Below, piece after piece: positions 1 to 6,595 of a stretch of DNA of 7,813 nt. Source of the stretch: CAMCYM01 sp964405405 (GTDB taxonomy: Bacteria; Bacteroidota; Bacteroidia; Flavobacteriales_D; Sanyastnellaceae). The stretch covers positions 1-7,813 of the forward strand of contig CAYONT010000078.1 of the NCBI GenBank assembly GCA_964405405.1. Reading direction: 5' to 3'. The position numbers and the translations under genes are program-made. Below the pieces are notes generated by a model. It did not search any database, was not told where the DNA came from, and saw nothing but the letters and a program-made list of their open reading frames with translations. Positions within the stretch are counted from its first letter, which is position 1, and each line of letters starts with the position of its first letter.

Positions 1-259
1 TGAGGTGCTCCAGGAGCGCCTTGGCCTCCAGCTCCGGGGCTTCGGCCAGGATGGCCTCGGCCCTGGGCCAAGCGCTGGCCAGGGGGTCGGGCCGTGTCCG
101 CCACGCGTGCGGCCGACGCGGGCCTGGGGAGGCCTGCGGATGGTCCCGGTACCTGCGGGCGGTCTTGCGATCGACACCCGCCTTCATTGCGCTCACTGAC
201 ATGTTTTGGGTCCGGGCGTACACCTTGCGGAGCACCCGGCGTTGCTTCTCGGTGATCAT
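1..259 (-). CDS. istA: IS21-family transposase IstA, N-terminal part (partial)
   Basis: Translating the minus strand from the ATG at 259-257 gives 86 residues with no stop, running off the left window edge. The protein begins MITEKQRRVLRKVYARTQNM and continues with a helix-turn-helix-like stretch (SVSAMKAGVDRKTARRYRDH), then HAWRTRPDPLASAWPRAEAI and a segment ending LEAKALLEHL. The pattern of an N-terminal DNA-binding helix-turn-helix, an 'RTRPDP' linker and an acidic 'ELEAKALLEHL' segment is what IS21-family IstA transposases carry ahead of their DDE integrase core. IstA cuts and joins the element ends with the helper ATPase IstB, which would lie further left outside the window. The core is not visible, so activity cannot be judged. 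The visible part has no frameshift and looks young. Confidence in the family is good because of the repeats found just upstream of the start. Confidence 0.82.
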   Translation of the reverse strand, partial: MITEKQRRVLRKVYARTQNMSVSAMKAGVDRKTARRYRDHPQASPGPRRPHAWRTRPDPLASAWPRAEAILAEAPELEAKALLEHL

Positions 260-297
260 GTTGCGGCGGGCCACGGGACGGCCGGCCACTGCCCGCC

Positions 298-343
298 GTC
301 CGGCTCCGCCGGACGCACCCAAAACCCCCCAGCGCCGCTGGGG
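298..343. other. Two perfect hairpins in the istA leader
   Basis: The first is GTCCGGC/GCCGGAC around a 3-base loop (298-314). The second is CCCCAGCG/CGCTGGGG around a single base (327-343). Both lie between the IS end and the istA start. GC-rich hairpins here could block transcription entering the IS from outside or act on the istA leader RNA. Neither is followed by a clear T-tract on the minus strand, so a strict intrinsic terminator is not claimed. Confidence 0.5.
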
Positions 344-358
344 AGTTTTAATTGTCGT
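338..358 (-). repeat. IS21 terminal repeat, inner copy
   Basis: On the minus strand this reads ACGACAATTAAAACTCCCCA plus G. It matches the outer copy at 361-381 at 16 of 21 positions, with identical ACGACAA and CCCCA ends, and the two start points are 23 bp apart. Closely spaced repeats at the ends are typical IstA binding sites of IS21 elements. Confidence 0.65.
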
Positions 359-360
359 CA

Positions 361-381
361 GTGGGGAATAATAGTTGTCGT
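361..381 (-). repeat. IS21 terminal repeat, outer copy
   Basis: On the minus strand this reads ACGACAACTATTATTCCCCA plus C. It is the outer partner of the repeat at 338-358 and lies closest to the presumed IS end. Its outermost bases probably contribute to the terminal inverted repeat of the element. Confidence 0.6.
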
Positions 382-439
382 TGTAAAGATCCCCCCCTCC
401 GACGACCACGGCCTAGGCCGCCCCTTACACCACGGGGCT

Positions 440-580
440 CGGCGACCGCCTACGACGTACCGGCCGCTGATAACGGCCCCTAGGAAGGGCCTCGATGCGG
501 CAAATAAACGAGATTGCGTGCTCCGGAGGATCCTCACGGCGACCACGGGGAACCTGCACAAGCTAGTGCCTACGCATTGA
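440..580 (+). pseudogene. IS66 transposase (TnpC) C-terminal remnant, left copy
   Basis: The last recognisable residues before the TGA at 578-580 are GLDAANKRDCVLRRILTATT followed by GNLHKLVPTH. This corresponds to the usual IS66 TnpC ending of the type GLDP..YLRDVLRRI..T...LHELLP.NW. The tryptophan-containing tail is lost to an early stop, and 'YLRD' has become 'KRDC', so the copy is eroded. Upstream of about 440 only weak nucleotide similarity to the right-hand copy (6871-7056) remains. The DDE catalytic core is absent, so no active protein is expected. Confidence 0.75.
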
Positions 581-668
581 AGCCCCAGATGGCCTGACAT
601 TGGCCGTGTGGGACCCTGTTGTCGCCCCACCCATCTCTCAAGTACCGGCCGCGCAAGGAAACAGATTC

Positions 669-684
669 GACACCGGACGCTTAC
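669..684 (-). repeat. IS66 terminal inverted repeat, intact
   Basis: The minus strand reads GTAAGCGTCCGGTGTC, beginning with the GTAAGCG signature of IS66-family ends. The partner end at the right-hand remnant (6783 onward) keeps GCGTCCGGTG but has lost the GTAA start. This site marks the inner boundary between IS remnant and cargo. Confidence 0.65.
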
Positions 685-817
685 CAACGTACCCACCGAG
701 CAACCACCTTCACCCGAACGGCGCAACACTCTGGCATGGAAACCTTTGTCATGGCTTCGTGACACCTCGTAGTTGGATTCTACAGCGTTCACATTCACAC
801 CTACCATTGCCCTCGTG

Positions 818-838
818 TAACCCTAATGGGTTATTTTT
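818..838 (+). terminator. Weak intrinsic terminator-like hairpin
   Basis: TAACCC pairs with GGGTTA around the loop TAAT and is followed at once by TTTTT (834-838). The shape is that of a small intrinsic terminator read on the + strand. The stem has only three G-C pairs, so it would be weak. It could stop transcription coming from the IS66 remnant before the operon, or act in the operon leader as an attenuator. Confidence 0.35.
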
Positions 839-852
839 GCGATGATTCGCAA
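837..852. promoter_or_regulatory. Perfect inverted repeat, possible operator
   Basis: TTGCGA and TCGCAA form a perfect 6-bp dyad around TGAT, immediately after the T-tract of the preceding hairpin. The size and symmetry suit a dimeric repressor site, and it lies in the leader of the only operon in the window. No regulator gene is present nearby, so its use is unproven. Confidence 0.3.
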
Positions 853-1284
853 TGGTCCCTCCCGCTCCTATCGTCGGCATTCCAGTCCGCACCCATGCCA
901 ACGACCCCTGCCGGATCCCACAACCCGCCTGACCTCGCAAAGGCTACAACTTAATGCTTGCAACCGCCCTTGGGTATCAACCGTAATGTTCCCAGATTTC
1001 ACACAGCGAACTCCATCAAGGCTCACCCATGAGTCACACCTATGCCCCCAACACGGCACCATCCGGTCACAGTTCGGTGACGCGTACGGCACAAGGCCAC
1101 TTCACTGACCGGGAGCAACCAATGCAATCCTCAAATCATCCGTGAATACCGCTCGAAGAGCGCCCTCCTAGAGTAGCACGATCCGGCCAGAGGTCACCAA
1201 GACCGAAACAACGGACGGAGTCCTGATGTAATCGCTCCACAAATTCCTCAAACACCGCCGAAGCATCAGTGCCAAGAATCATCC

Positions 1285-2541
1285 ATGACAACCACTTCAA
1301 CCGACCCAGAGGACTGGGGAAAACACGAAGACGAAAAAACTACGTGGCACATTCCGGACAGCATATCGGAGAGACCTGAACCTCCGGATCAATCCCATGA
1401 ACAAACCATCCGGCACGACAATCGGGCTAAGTATGCGCTCATTCGCAGGCATTCAGTCCAAGCGGTGCGGTACGTCCATCCTGATGAGGGTTCCCTTGGA
1501 CCATCCGAGTCAGCTCACACATCCGGGAGGGAACCGCAACTAATCCGACAGCCGGGAAAATGGACGACCAAGCGTAGGACCAACCTTACCAAGGGCAAGT
1601 TCCATTCAGCAAACGTGCAGTTTGTGGAGGCCTTGCTGAAACTTCATCCTTGTTGTGCCAACGGACCGGATGGACAGCGACTGCTGCCGGGAGATGCTTG
1701 GTTTCCAAGTGGCCTCCTTGTCATTACCGGGCGAACAAAATCGCGCAAGACCACGTGGACGACTCTACTAGCTCGACACCTTTGGAACGCCGCAACTATT
1801 GGCTGGAGGGAGGTGCCCAAGCCATTCATCTTCGCGGAAGACACCCCTGAGATCCTTCCTCAGCTCGTTCATCTGCTTGCCCAGGACTTCCAAGCCGAGA
1901 AGACCTCGCCAAAGCAACCACTGCAGGGATACCTTGATCGACTTGCACTCAAGGAGATTGGTGGCAGTGAGCCGCAGCAGACACTAAAGGCAATCCTCGA
2001 AGAGGCGTTGCGAGAAACGCCGTATGTCGTTTTTGTTGGGGAAGTGCGAGACCCGGATGACTGGAACCAAATTCTTGAATTCGCAAGAACCGGACACCGT
2101 ATCGTAGCAACGACACATGCTGGAAGCGTTGCGGAATCTTTCACCCGCATCTTGGGAGCGGTCAACTGCCAGGATAGACCGAGCAGAGCCGAGGTGATCC
2201 AGTCGATTTCGGGCATCATTAACTTAAAGGGCATTTCTGTCGCAGGGGCTCCGGGCTATGAAACTGTGGTCCCTTCAGCATGGTGGGGCACGCCACTGTC
2301 TCGGAAGCAACTGGTTGCCCATGGACTCGCATCGCTGGTTTCAAACTCCGCTTCCGGCCAACCATCTGCCTTCGTTCCAAGATTCGCCTATGCACGGAGT
2401 TCAGAGGCCGCAGAGTCCATGAAAACCTCAATTGTTGATAAGCTTAAGGAAGAAGGGAGCAGCGATGCAGAGGGGGAAATGCCTGCAATCTTCAAACTGC
2501 TCTTGGACGACCTCATTCGAGAATCGCTGACCGAATCATAG
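1285..2541 (+). CDS. PilT/VirB11-like secretion-type ATPase with altered Walker A
   Basis: This 418-residue protein is probably soluble and cytoplasmic, with no signal peptide or membrane segment. Residues 1-105 are polar, charged and without a recognised domain; the usual N-terminal PAS-like domain of PilT/GspE proteins is not evident. Residues about 110-345 follow the C-terminal ATPase domain of the PilT/GspE/VirB11 family. In order there is 'GLLVITGRTKSRKTT' (Walker A position, 143-157), 'FIFAEDTPE' (Asp-box position, 181-189), 'VVFVGEVRD' (Walker B with the catalytic glutamate, 248-256) and 'GHRIVATTHAGS' (His-box position, 270-281). The Walker A lysine and threonine (K155, T156) remain, but the glycines of the usual GxTGSGKS are replaced (KSRK), so binding of ATP may be weakened. 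The tail (about 370-418) is acidic and helical. Gene 2 follows after 22 bp and is surely co-transcribed. No pilus, secretin or platform genes are nearby, so a role in pilus or secretion function is doubtful. The start is the first ATG in an open frame; no Shine-Dalgarno site is seen. Confidence 0.85.
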   Translation: MTTTSTDPEDWGKHEDEKTTWHIPDSISERPEPPDQSHEQTIRHDNRAKYALIRRHSVQAVRYVHPDEGSLGPSESAHTSGREPQLIRQPGKWTTKRRTNLTKGKFHSANVQFVEALLKLHPCCANGPDGQRLLPGDAWFPSGLLVITGRTKSRKTTWTTLLARHLWNAATIGWREVPKPFIFAEDTPEILPQLVHLLAQDFQAEKTSPKQPLQGYLDRLALKEIGGSEPQQTLKAILEEALRETPYVVFVGEVRDPDDWNQILEFARTGHRIVATTHAGSVAESFTRILGAVNCQDRPSRAEVIQSISGIINLKGISVAGAPGYETVVPSAWWGTPLSRKQLVAHGLASLVSNSASGQPSAFVPRFAYARSSEAAESMKTSIVDKLKEEGSSDAEGEMPAIFKLLLDDLIRESLTES

Positions 2542-2563
2542 TCCCTCTAAACCCAAAACACCC

Positions 2564-5500
2564 ATGAAACCCAGGCCTATCTTCGGCGTTCCTGAACTAG
2601 ATGCCCTCTTGCAGGACAGAACACCTGAAAGCACGACCCAGAATAGCCAGGCGGTTGCGATCACTTGCATCGAAGGCCAAGCTGGAACGGGAAAGTCAAC
2701 CCTTGCCCTGAACGCGGCAGCCGCCCACGCCCGCCATGGTGGCGTGGTGTTCTACATTTCAACGGATTGGGGACACCAACAAGCACGAGACCTCTGGGAC
2801 GCATACGATCTTGGCAACTCGGGCCGCTACGCAGGTCCCGCCTCGCATAGACAGGAGACGGTCGTGACGGATAGGGCAAACAACAGCGAGTTTAAGAGGC
2901 TCTCCGTAGGGGAAAGTGCGTCGGATTCGTCGCTCACCATGGTTCTTGCAGAACTAAGCATGCCCCAATGGGGAAACATTTCTGGGACAATCCCAGCGCA
3001 TCGACATTCCGGCAGGATGTTCTTTATCGATCTTTCCACGGAGGACCTTGGGGACGAATGGGCCTTCGCAGAGAGGCTCCTTGGGGCGTTGACTCCGAGT
3101 AGCGCCGGTCCATCAGCGATGAACCTAATCGTCATCGACTCGCTTCCGGGCCTTGAGGTCCTGTCGGGGGAATTCGATAGCTACGGCGACAGGGTCCCCT
3201 CAGAGGTGCATCTTGGTCGGTTCATCCGACTGGCTCGCGCCGCCGGATTCAATCTCATGTACACCGCCTCCATGGAAGCCGCCGCCGTTAATGCGCACGA
3301 GACACAGCAGCGGAACAGCCGTGCTGAGGCCCAAGCCGACTTTGTGTATCAATTGACGCTCGACCAGCGCTACAATGGAATCCGCCGCAAAATCCAAGTA
3401 GTCAAGACTCGGGGTTTTGATGCCGGCCTTGAACCGTGCTACATCGAGTTTCGTAGCCGGGATGCAACACTTTCGTGGGCGAAACCTGACAGGGATCGGA
3501 ACGCGGCTGAAAACCATCATCTGTACGTCTTTCCCAGCCTAAATGTGCTGATGGATTCCATCAAAAAGCTGAAAAGGAATCCCCCCCCTAAGGACTCGGG
3601 GTCCGTTCCGGTTTGTGCGACCGGCATCCAATATTTGGATAACTTGCTCTTCAAGGCCGACGCGCCCAGCAATTTAGAAATTCACCCGACATCCACCCTG
3701 GGCGACCGGTTTGGTGTGCCGGTTGGCTCCATATTGCGCGTGACCGGGGATCCCCACACCAACAAGTCGCAAGTCGGCATCGCATTTGCCCGCTACTCCT
3801 TTGCCCGTCTTGGGAGGCAGGTCATGGCTATCCTGCCCGCCTTTTTTGAAGATTATCTTACGGATGATGCACTTGGAAAGCTCAAGGCCGGAAAGGACGT
3901 CTTGGATCCATTGCCACTTCGAGACGACAATTCATGGGCTCGCTACCGCGCTGAAGTCCTTGGTGAGCTGGCGGTTTCTGGACTTATTAAGCTTCCTGAT
4001 GAGTGGGGACCTTGGAAGATCCATATTTGGGAATCGTTATGTGAAAGGGCACGCCCGTCAGCGGGCTCCGTGCCCGGTGGAGTTGTGCCAAAGGGCATAG
4101 CCGAGCGCTTCCGAAGTGCATTTGGCTTCGTGAATAAGCCAGGCGTCATACGCTCCGCGTTGATCATCACAGCCAAGTCCATGAATCACCAGGATTTTGC
4201 CGAGGCCACGGCCGACTTCTTCACGCATAGGCTTGAGCCCTTCCTCCGTAGTCTCTGGTACTGTGTCAAGGAACAATACCGAGGGGATTTCGACAACTTC
4301 AAAAAGGCCTTCCATAGTGCCTATCAGGAGGTGGTCCTTCAACATGTAGAGATTCGCCGAATCGTTGGGACTGAATCGGCCCCATCCGTGTTTATAGATG
4401 TGGTTCGAAGGAATATTGAGTTACTGCGACTCAAGATGACGGTGCCGAGTGTCGGCGAGGCGTTGCCGAACTGGCTCCACCCGATGGAATTGGACAAGTC
4501 GGTACGGCTACGGGTTGTGATTGATGACCTCCACGCAATACGGGAGGCATCCACCCGAGCCGGCCAGCCGAGCGAGTATGCGTTGCTCCTATCAACCCTT
4601 ACGACGTATCTGTCTGCAACTAGAGCATGCGCCTGCATCGTCGAGACACTTGGCGCATCCGACCAGGGACCGCTGCTGGGTAGCCTGTCGCAACCGGAGA
4701 GCATGGTGACCGTCCACGCTTCCCGAGTGACGATTGAAAACGGGTCGCGGGTTGCTATCACCATTCAGCCTGCCACCCGGGATGAGAACCACGCGATTGT
4801 TAGGGAGTTCAAGTTGACGGACCTCCCGAGCCCAGGCCCTCGGCGGGCGGGTCGCGCAAGGTTTCCGGTAGTGGACCCAGACTTTGAGCTTTACCAAGAC
4901 TTCGGCAGCGGAAATCCCCAGCTCGTCGGGCTCAGGGTCATGCTCTATCAAGAAACCAAGGCTTGGGACCGCTATTATGAAGAAACGAACCAGTTCCTTG
5001 GACGAGTCATGATGGCCAGCCTCGACTCCGCTCGTGCGGACATCGTGGTCCCAGTAAGGCCATCAGACTACTCCACACTGAAGGACCTCGCAACGTTTCC
5101 AAATTCCGCAAGTTTGCCATCGACCCTTGTCTTGCAGGTGGACGGTTTCTGGGGCTTGAGGCGCCCTAGCGATTTGCGTGACGTCGAGGAATACATGGAT
5201 CGGCAGCTCGATTCCGGAATTGAATATGAGCGCATTAAGGAGGATCAATATTTTTCCTTTGCCCCGACCGTCGGCAGTCCGCTACGTAGCCACAGCGAGG
5301 GCGCTTCCTTATCAGCTAAACGGTCACGCGGGGGACATTTTGCTTGGACCCTGCGGCGCAATGGCAAAGATGAATTTGTGTACAGGCCCCATTTCCCGAT
5401 GGGTCCAGACAACGGAGACACGCCCGTTCGCATTGACCGGGTTCCCTTTACGTGGGACTTCGGGTTTATGCTCGTAAACTCCAGTTTGGCTGAGAGCCAG

Positions 5501-6595
5501 CAGCATTCCCAACCGGTGTCGTGGGAGACCTGTTTCCAGAGGCTGATAGCGTGTGCTGAGGCTGAAGGGCGGCGGACAGGGTCTCCCGTGCTGCCTTTTA
5601 GGTTGGCCGCAACCGAGCCGGACACCTTGGATAGCCTTGTGCTTGAGATTTGGTTTTCATCACTTGCAGAGCAGCATGACACACCCGAATTTCTACATTG
5701 GGTTTCATGTGATGCACTTTGTGTCTCGGATATTGCCACATGCGAAGAATTGAAGGATGGCATCATCAGTCTTCTGGCCCCCAATGCAAAGGGGCTCCAG
5801 ACGGTCGAAAAGTTGTGGAAGACCATCGAGTGGTTGAGTTTTTCAATGCTGGGTCGAATTGGCGAGAACCTTCACAGGGTAGACCAAGCCGGGCTTGACA
5901 GCGTGAACTACGTTGCTGCTCGGCATTGGTACAAGACTGCGGCTTGCGAGACGAACCCCAGCTTGGGTGCCCAGCGCGGTGACAGGACTTATTCGGTTGA
6001 TCGCTTGCCTGGACACTTCTCCGTGAGAGGAGATTGGTATCTTGGCGTCGCTAAAGGGTCACGATCCATTCGTCTTGGTGAGCTTGCGTTGGATGCCTTG
6101 GTGGGAGTCCGTCAAAACGTCCAGCGGCTTCAACAGGGCATTGGCCTTCCTGTTCGAGGCATTGGGATCGACCCGAACTCTGGCCAATCGGTGGATGGAT
6201 ACGACATGCACTATTTCGAGACTGCATTGCATGCTCGAATCAATGCTCCTAGTTCCGGCGATGCAAGAGGTCCGCTGCGTTTGGGAGAGTTTTTGCACAC
6301 ATGTTGTCCAGTGAAGTCGATCCCAGTCACACCTGTTGATGGAAAGATGGCTAAGGATGATCTTCGTTGGCTGTGGCGCAGTGCCATTGGTGGGTACGAT
6401 TGGCAGGCCAAGCCATTCACCGAGTGGTTGCGCAGGATGGTGACGTGGCACCAGACCCTTTTCCTGGATGGGGACTTGAAGAAGCCTTCGCAACCAGTGA
6501 GTGACGTCGTCCTCCAGAGGATCGAAGCAAGGCGGGAGAATGAAATCAGGATGCTGAGGGCTTGGCTCTCCGCCGCTACACCGATCAAGAGTTAG
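2564..6595 (+). CDS. Large KaiC-like tandem ATPase with C-terminal solute-binding-like region
   Basis: This 1343-residue protein is likely cytoplasmic. Domain 1 (about 6-310) reads as a KaiC/RecA-superfamily ATPase. It opens with 'GVPELDALL' (KaiC: G..GLDELL), then has an intact Walker A GQAGTGKST (38-46), 'FYISTD' (63-68), Walker B 'LIVIDSLPGLE' (188-198), and a KaiC-type end with 'KTRG' near 281-284. A proline linker (340-342, encoded by a C8 tract) leads to domain 2 (about 345-755). That domain starts 'ATGIQYLDNLL', has a degenerate Walker A GDPHTNKS (395-402), an insertion of over 200 residues, Walker B 'RVVIDDLHAI' (650-659) and the KaiC-like ending 'IVREFKLTD' (745-753). Residues about 785-1300 resemble a family-1 extracellular solute-binding fold, with 'LVLQVDGFWGL' (855-865), 'VPFTWDFGFMLVN' (960-972) and 'FSVRGDWYLGVAKGS' (1152-1166). 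It has no signal peptide, which is odd for that fold. KaiC-family ATPases form hexamers and act as switches; here the C-terminus may sense a ligand. The ATPase assignment is strong and the solute-binding reading is tentative. The start suits the KaiC N-terminus, but no Shine-Dalgarno site is visible. Confidence 0.85.
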   Translation: MKPRPIFGVPELDALLQDRTPESTTQNSQAVAITCIEGQAGTGKSTLALNAAAAHARHGGVVFYISTDWGHQQARDLWDAYDLGNSGRYAGPASHRQETVVTDRANNSEFKRLSVGESASDSSLTMVLAELSMPQWGNISGTIPAHRHSGRMFFIDLSTEDLGDEWAFAERLLGALTPSSAGPSAMNLIVIDSLPGLEVLSGEFDSYGDRVPSEVHLGRFIRLARAAGFNLMYTASMEAAAVNAHETQQRNSRAEAQADFVYQLTLDQRYNGIRRKIQVVKTRGFDAGLEPCYIEFRSRDATLSWAKPDRDRNAAENHHLYVFPSLNVLMDSIKKLKRNPPPKDSGSVPVCATGIQYLDNLLFKADAPSNLEIHPTSTLGDRFGVPVGSILRVTGDPHTNKSQVGIAFARYSFARLGRQVMAILPAFFEDYLTDDALGKLKAGKDVLDPLPLRDDNSWARYRAEVLGELAVSGLIKLPDEWGPWKIHIWESLCERARPSAGSVPGGVVPKGIAERFRSAFGFVNKPGVIRSALIITAKSMNHQDFAEATADFFTHRLEPFLRSLWYCVKEQYRGDFDNFKKAFHSAYQEVVLQHVEIRRIVGTESAPSVFIDVVRRNIELLRLKMTVPSVGEALPNWLHPMELDKSVRLRVVIDDLHAIREASTRAGQPSEYALLLSTLTTYLSATRACACIVETLGASDQGPLLGSLSQPESMVTVHASRVTIENGSRVAITIQPATRDENHAIVREFKLTDLPSPGPRRAGRARFPVVDPDFELYQDFGSGNPQLVGLRVMLYQETKAWDRYYEETNQFLGRVMMASLDSARADIVVPVRPSDYSTLKDLATFPNSASLPSTLVLQVDGFWGLRRPSDLRDVEEYMDRQLDSGIEYERIKEDQYFSFAPTVGSPLRSHSEGASLSAKRSRGGHFAWTLRRNGKDEFVYRPHFPMGPDNGDTPVRIDRVPFTWDFGFMLVNSSLAESQQHSQPVSWETCFQRLIACAEAEGRRTGSPVLPFRLAATEPDTLDSLVLEIWFSSLAEQHDTPEFLHWVSCDALCVSDIATCEELKDGIISLLAPNAKGLQTVEKLWKTIEWLSFSMLGRIGENLHRVDQAGLDSVNYVAARHWYKTAACETNPSLGAQRGDRTYSVDRLPGHFSVRGDWYLGVAKGSRSIRLGELALDALVGVRQNVQRLQQGIGLPVRGIGIDPNSGQSVDGYDMHYFETALHARINAPSSGDARGPLRLGEFLHTCCPVKSIPVTPVDGKMAKDDLRWLWRSAIGGYDWQAKPFTEWLRRMVTWHQTLFLDGDLKKPSQPVSDVVLQRIEARRENEIRMLRAWLSAATPIKS
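3581..3588 (+). other. C8 homopolymer tract with a stop in the shifted frame
   Basis: Eight cytosines encode Pro340-Pro342 in the linker between the two KaiC-like domains of the large protein. The normal frame reads CCC CCC CCT AAG. An extra C, or a -1 ribosomal slip, reads CCC CCC CCC TAA and ends the protein at residue 342, just after domain 1. The tract is therefore a possible slippage site, at the DNA, RNA or ribosome level, that could produce a free first domain. The mechanism is inferred; the sequence and the stop are directly visible. Confidence 0.45.

Larger units (their letters stand above)
1..385 (-). mobile_element. IS21-family insertion sequence, istA-side end
   Basis: This is the istA-side end of an IS21-type element. 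It comprises the istA start, about 80 bp of leader with two perfect hairpins, and then two imperfect direct copies of a 21-bp motif, as expected for the multiple terminal transposase-binding repeats of this family. The exact terminus is not certain: the outer repeat ends at 381, and no TG/CA boundary or target duplication could be fixed because the other end is outside the window. Sequence resembling an IS66 transposase begins immediately to the right, so this element most likely inserted into an older IS66 copy. Confidence 0.7.
390..684 (+). mobile_element. IS66-family remnant, 3' end, left copy
   Basis: This segment contains the decayed C-terminal coding end of an IS66 transposase, about 95 bp of 3' non-coding sequence, and a terminus at 684. 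The minus strand from 684 reads GTAAGCGTCCGGTGTC; IS66-family inverted repeats characteristically begin GTAAGCG. Much of the segment aligns with the minus strand of 6783-7056, including conserved blocks beyond the stop codon (for example CGCCCCACCCAT and CACCGGACGC). The 5' part is missing where the IS21 end begins, so the element is truncated and dead on its own. Confidence 0.75.
685..1284. other. Gene-free leader region upstream of the operon
   Basis: These 600 bases separate the IS66 terminus from the first operon gene. Short open frames exist on both strands, but none has a recognisable domain, a ribosome binding site or homology I can see. The region contains a terminator-like hairpin (818-838) and a perfect inverted repeat (837-852). 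The operon promoter should lie here, but I found no convincing -35/-10 pair at standard spacing. The reading frame of gene 1 is open back to a TAG at 1174 but has no ATG, GTG or TTG before 1285. Confidence 0.6.

Noticed and set aside
358..807. A 149-codon open frame on the minus strand.
   Set aside because: It is antisense to the IS66 remnant and crosses its terminus. The resemblance to a frame in the right-hand remnant comes only from the shared IS66 DNA.
950..990. A sigma-70 type promoter starting at TTGCAA (958).
   Set aside because: The best -10-like sequence (TAATGT) is about 20 bases away, outside the usual spacing, and the match is weak.
1029..1145. A 38-codon open frame on the + strand in the leader region.
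   Set aside because: There is no ribosome binding site, no domain and no distinctive composition; it is too short to support.
1285..2541. True type IV pilus retraction ATPase PilT.
   Set aside because: The Walker A is degenerate, the usual N-terminal domain is missing, and no pilus genes are present, so only family-level similarity of the ATPase core is claimed.
5245..5826. A 193-codon open frame on the minus strand.
   Set aside because: It lies wholly inside the large ATPase gene on the opposite strand, has no recognisable domain, and is expected by chance in GC-rich sequence.
2564..6595. Circadian clock protein KaiC.
   Set aside because: The protein is far longer than KaiC, the second ATPase domain is degenerate with a large insertion, and kaiA and kaiB are absent.
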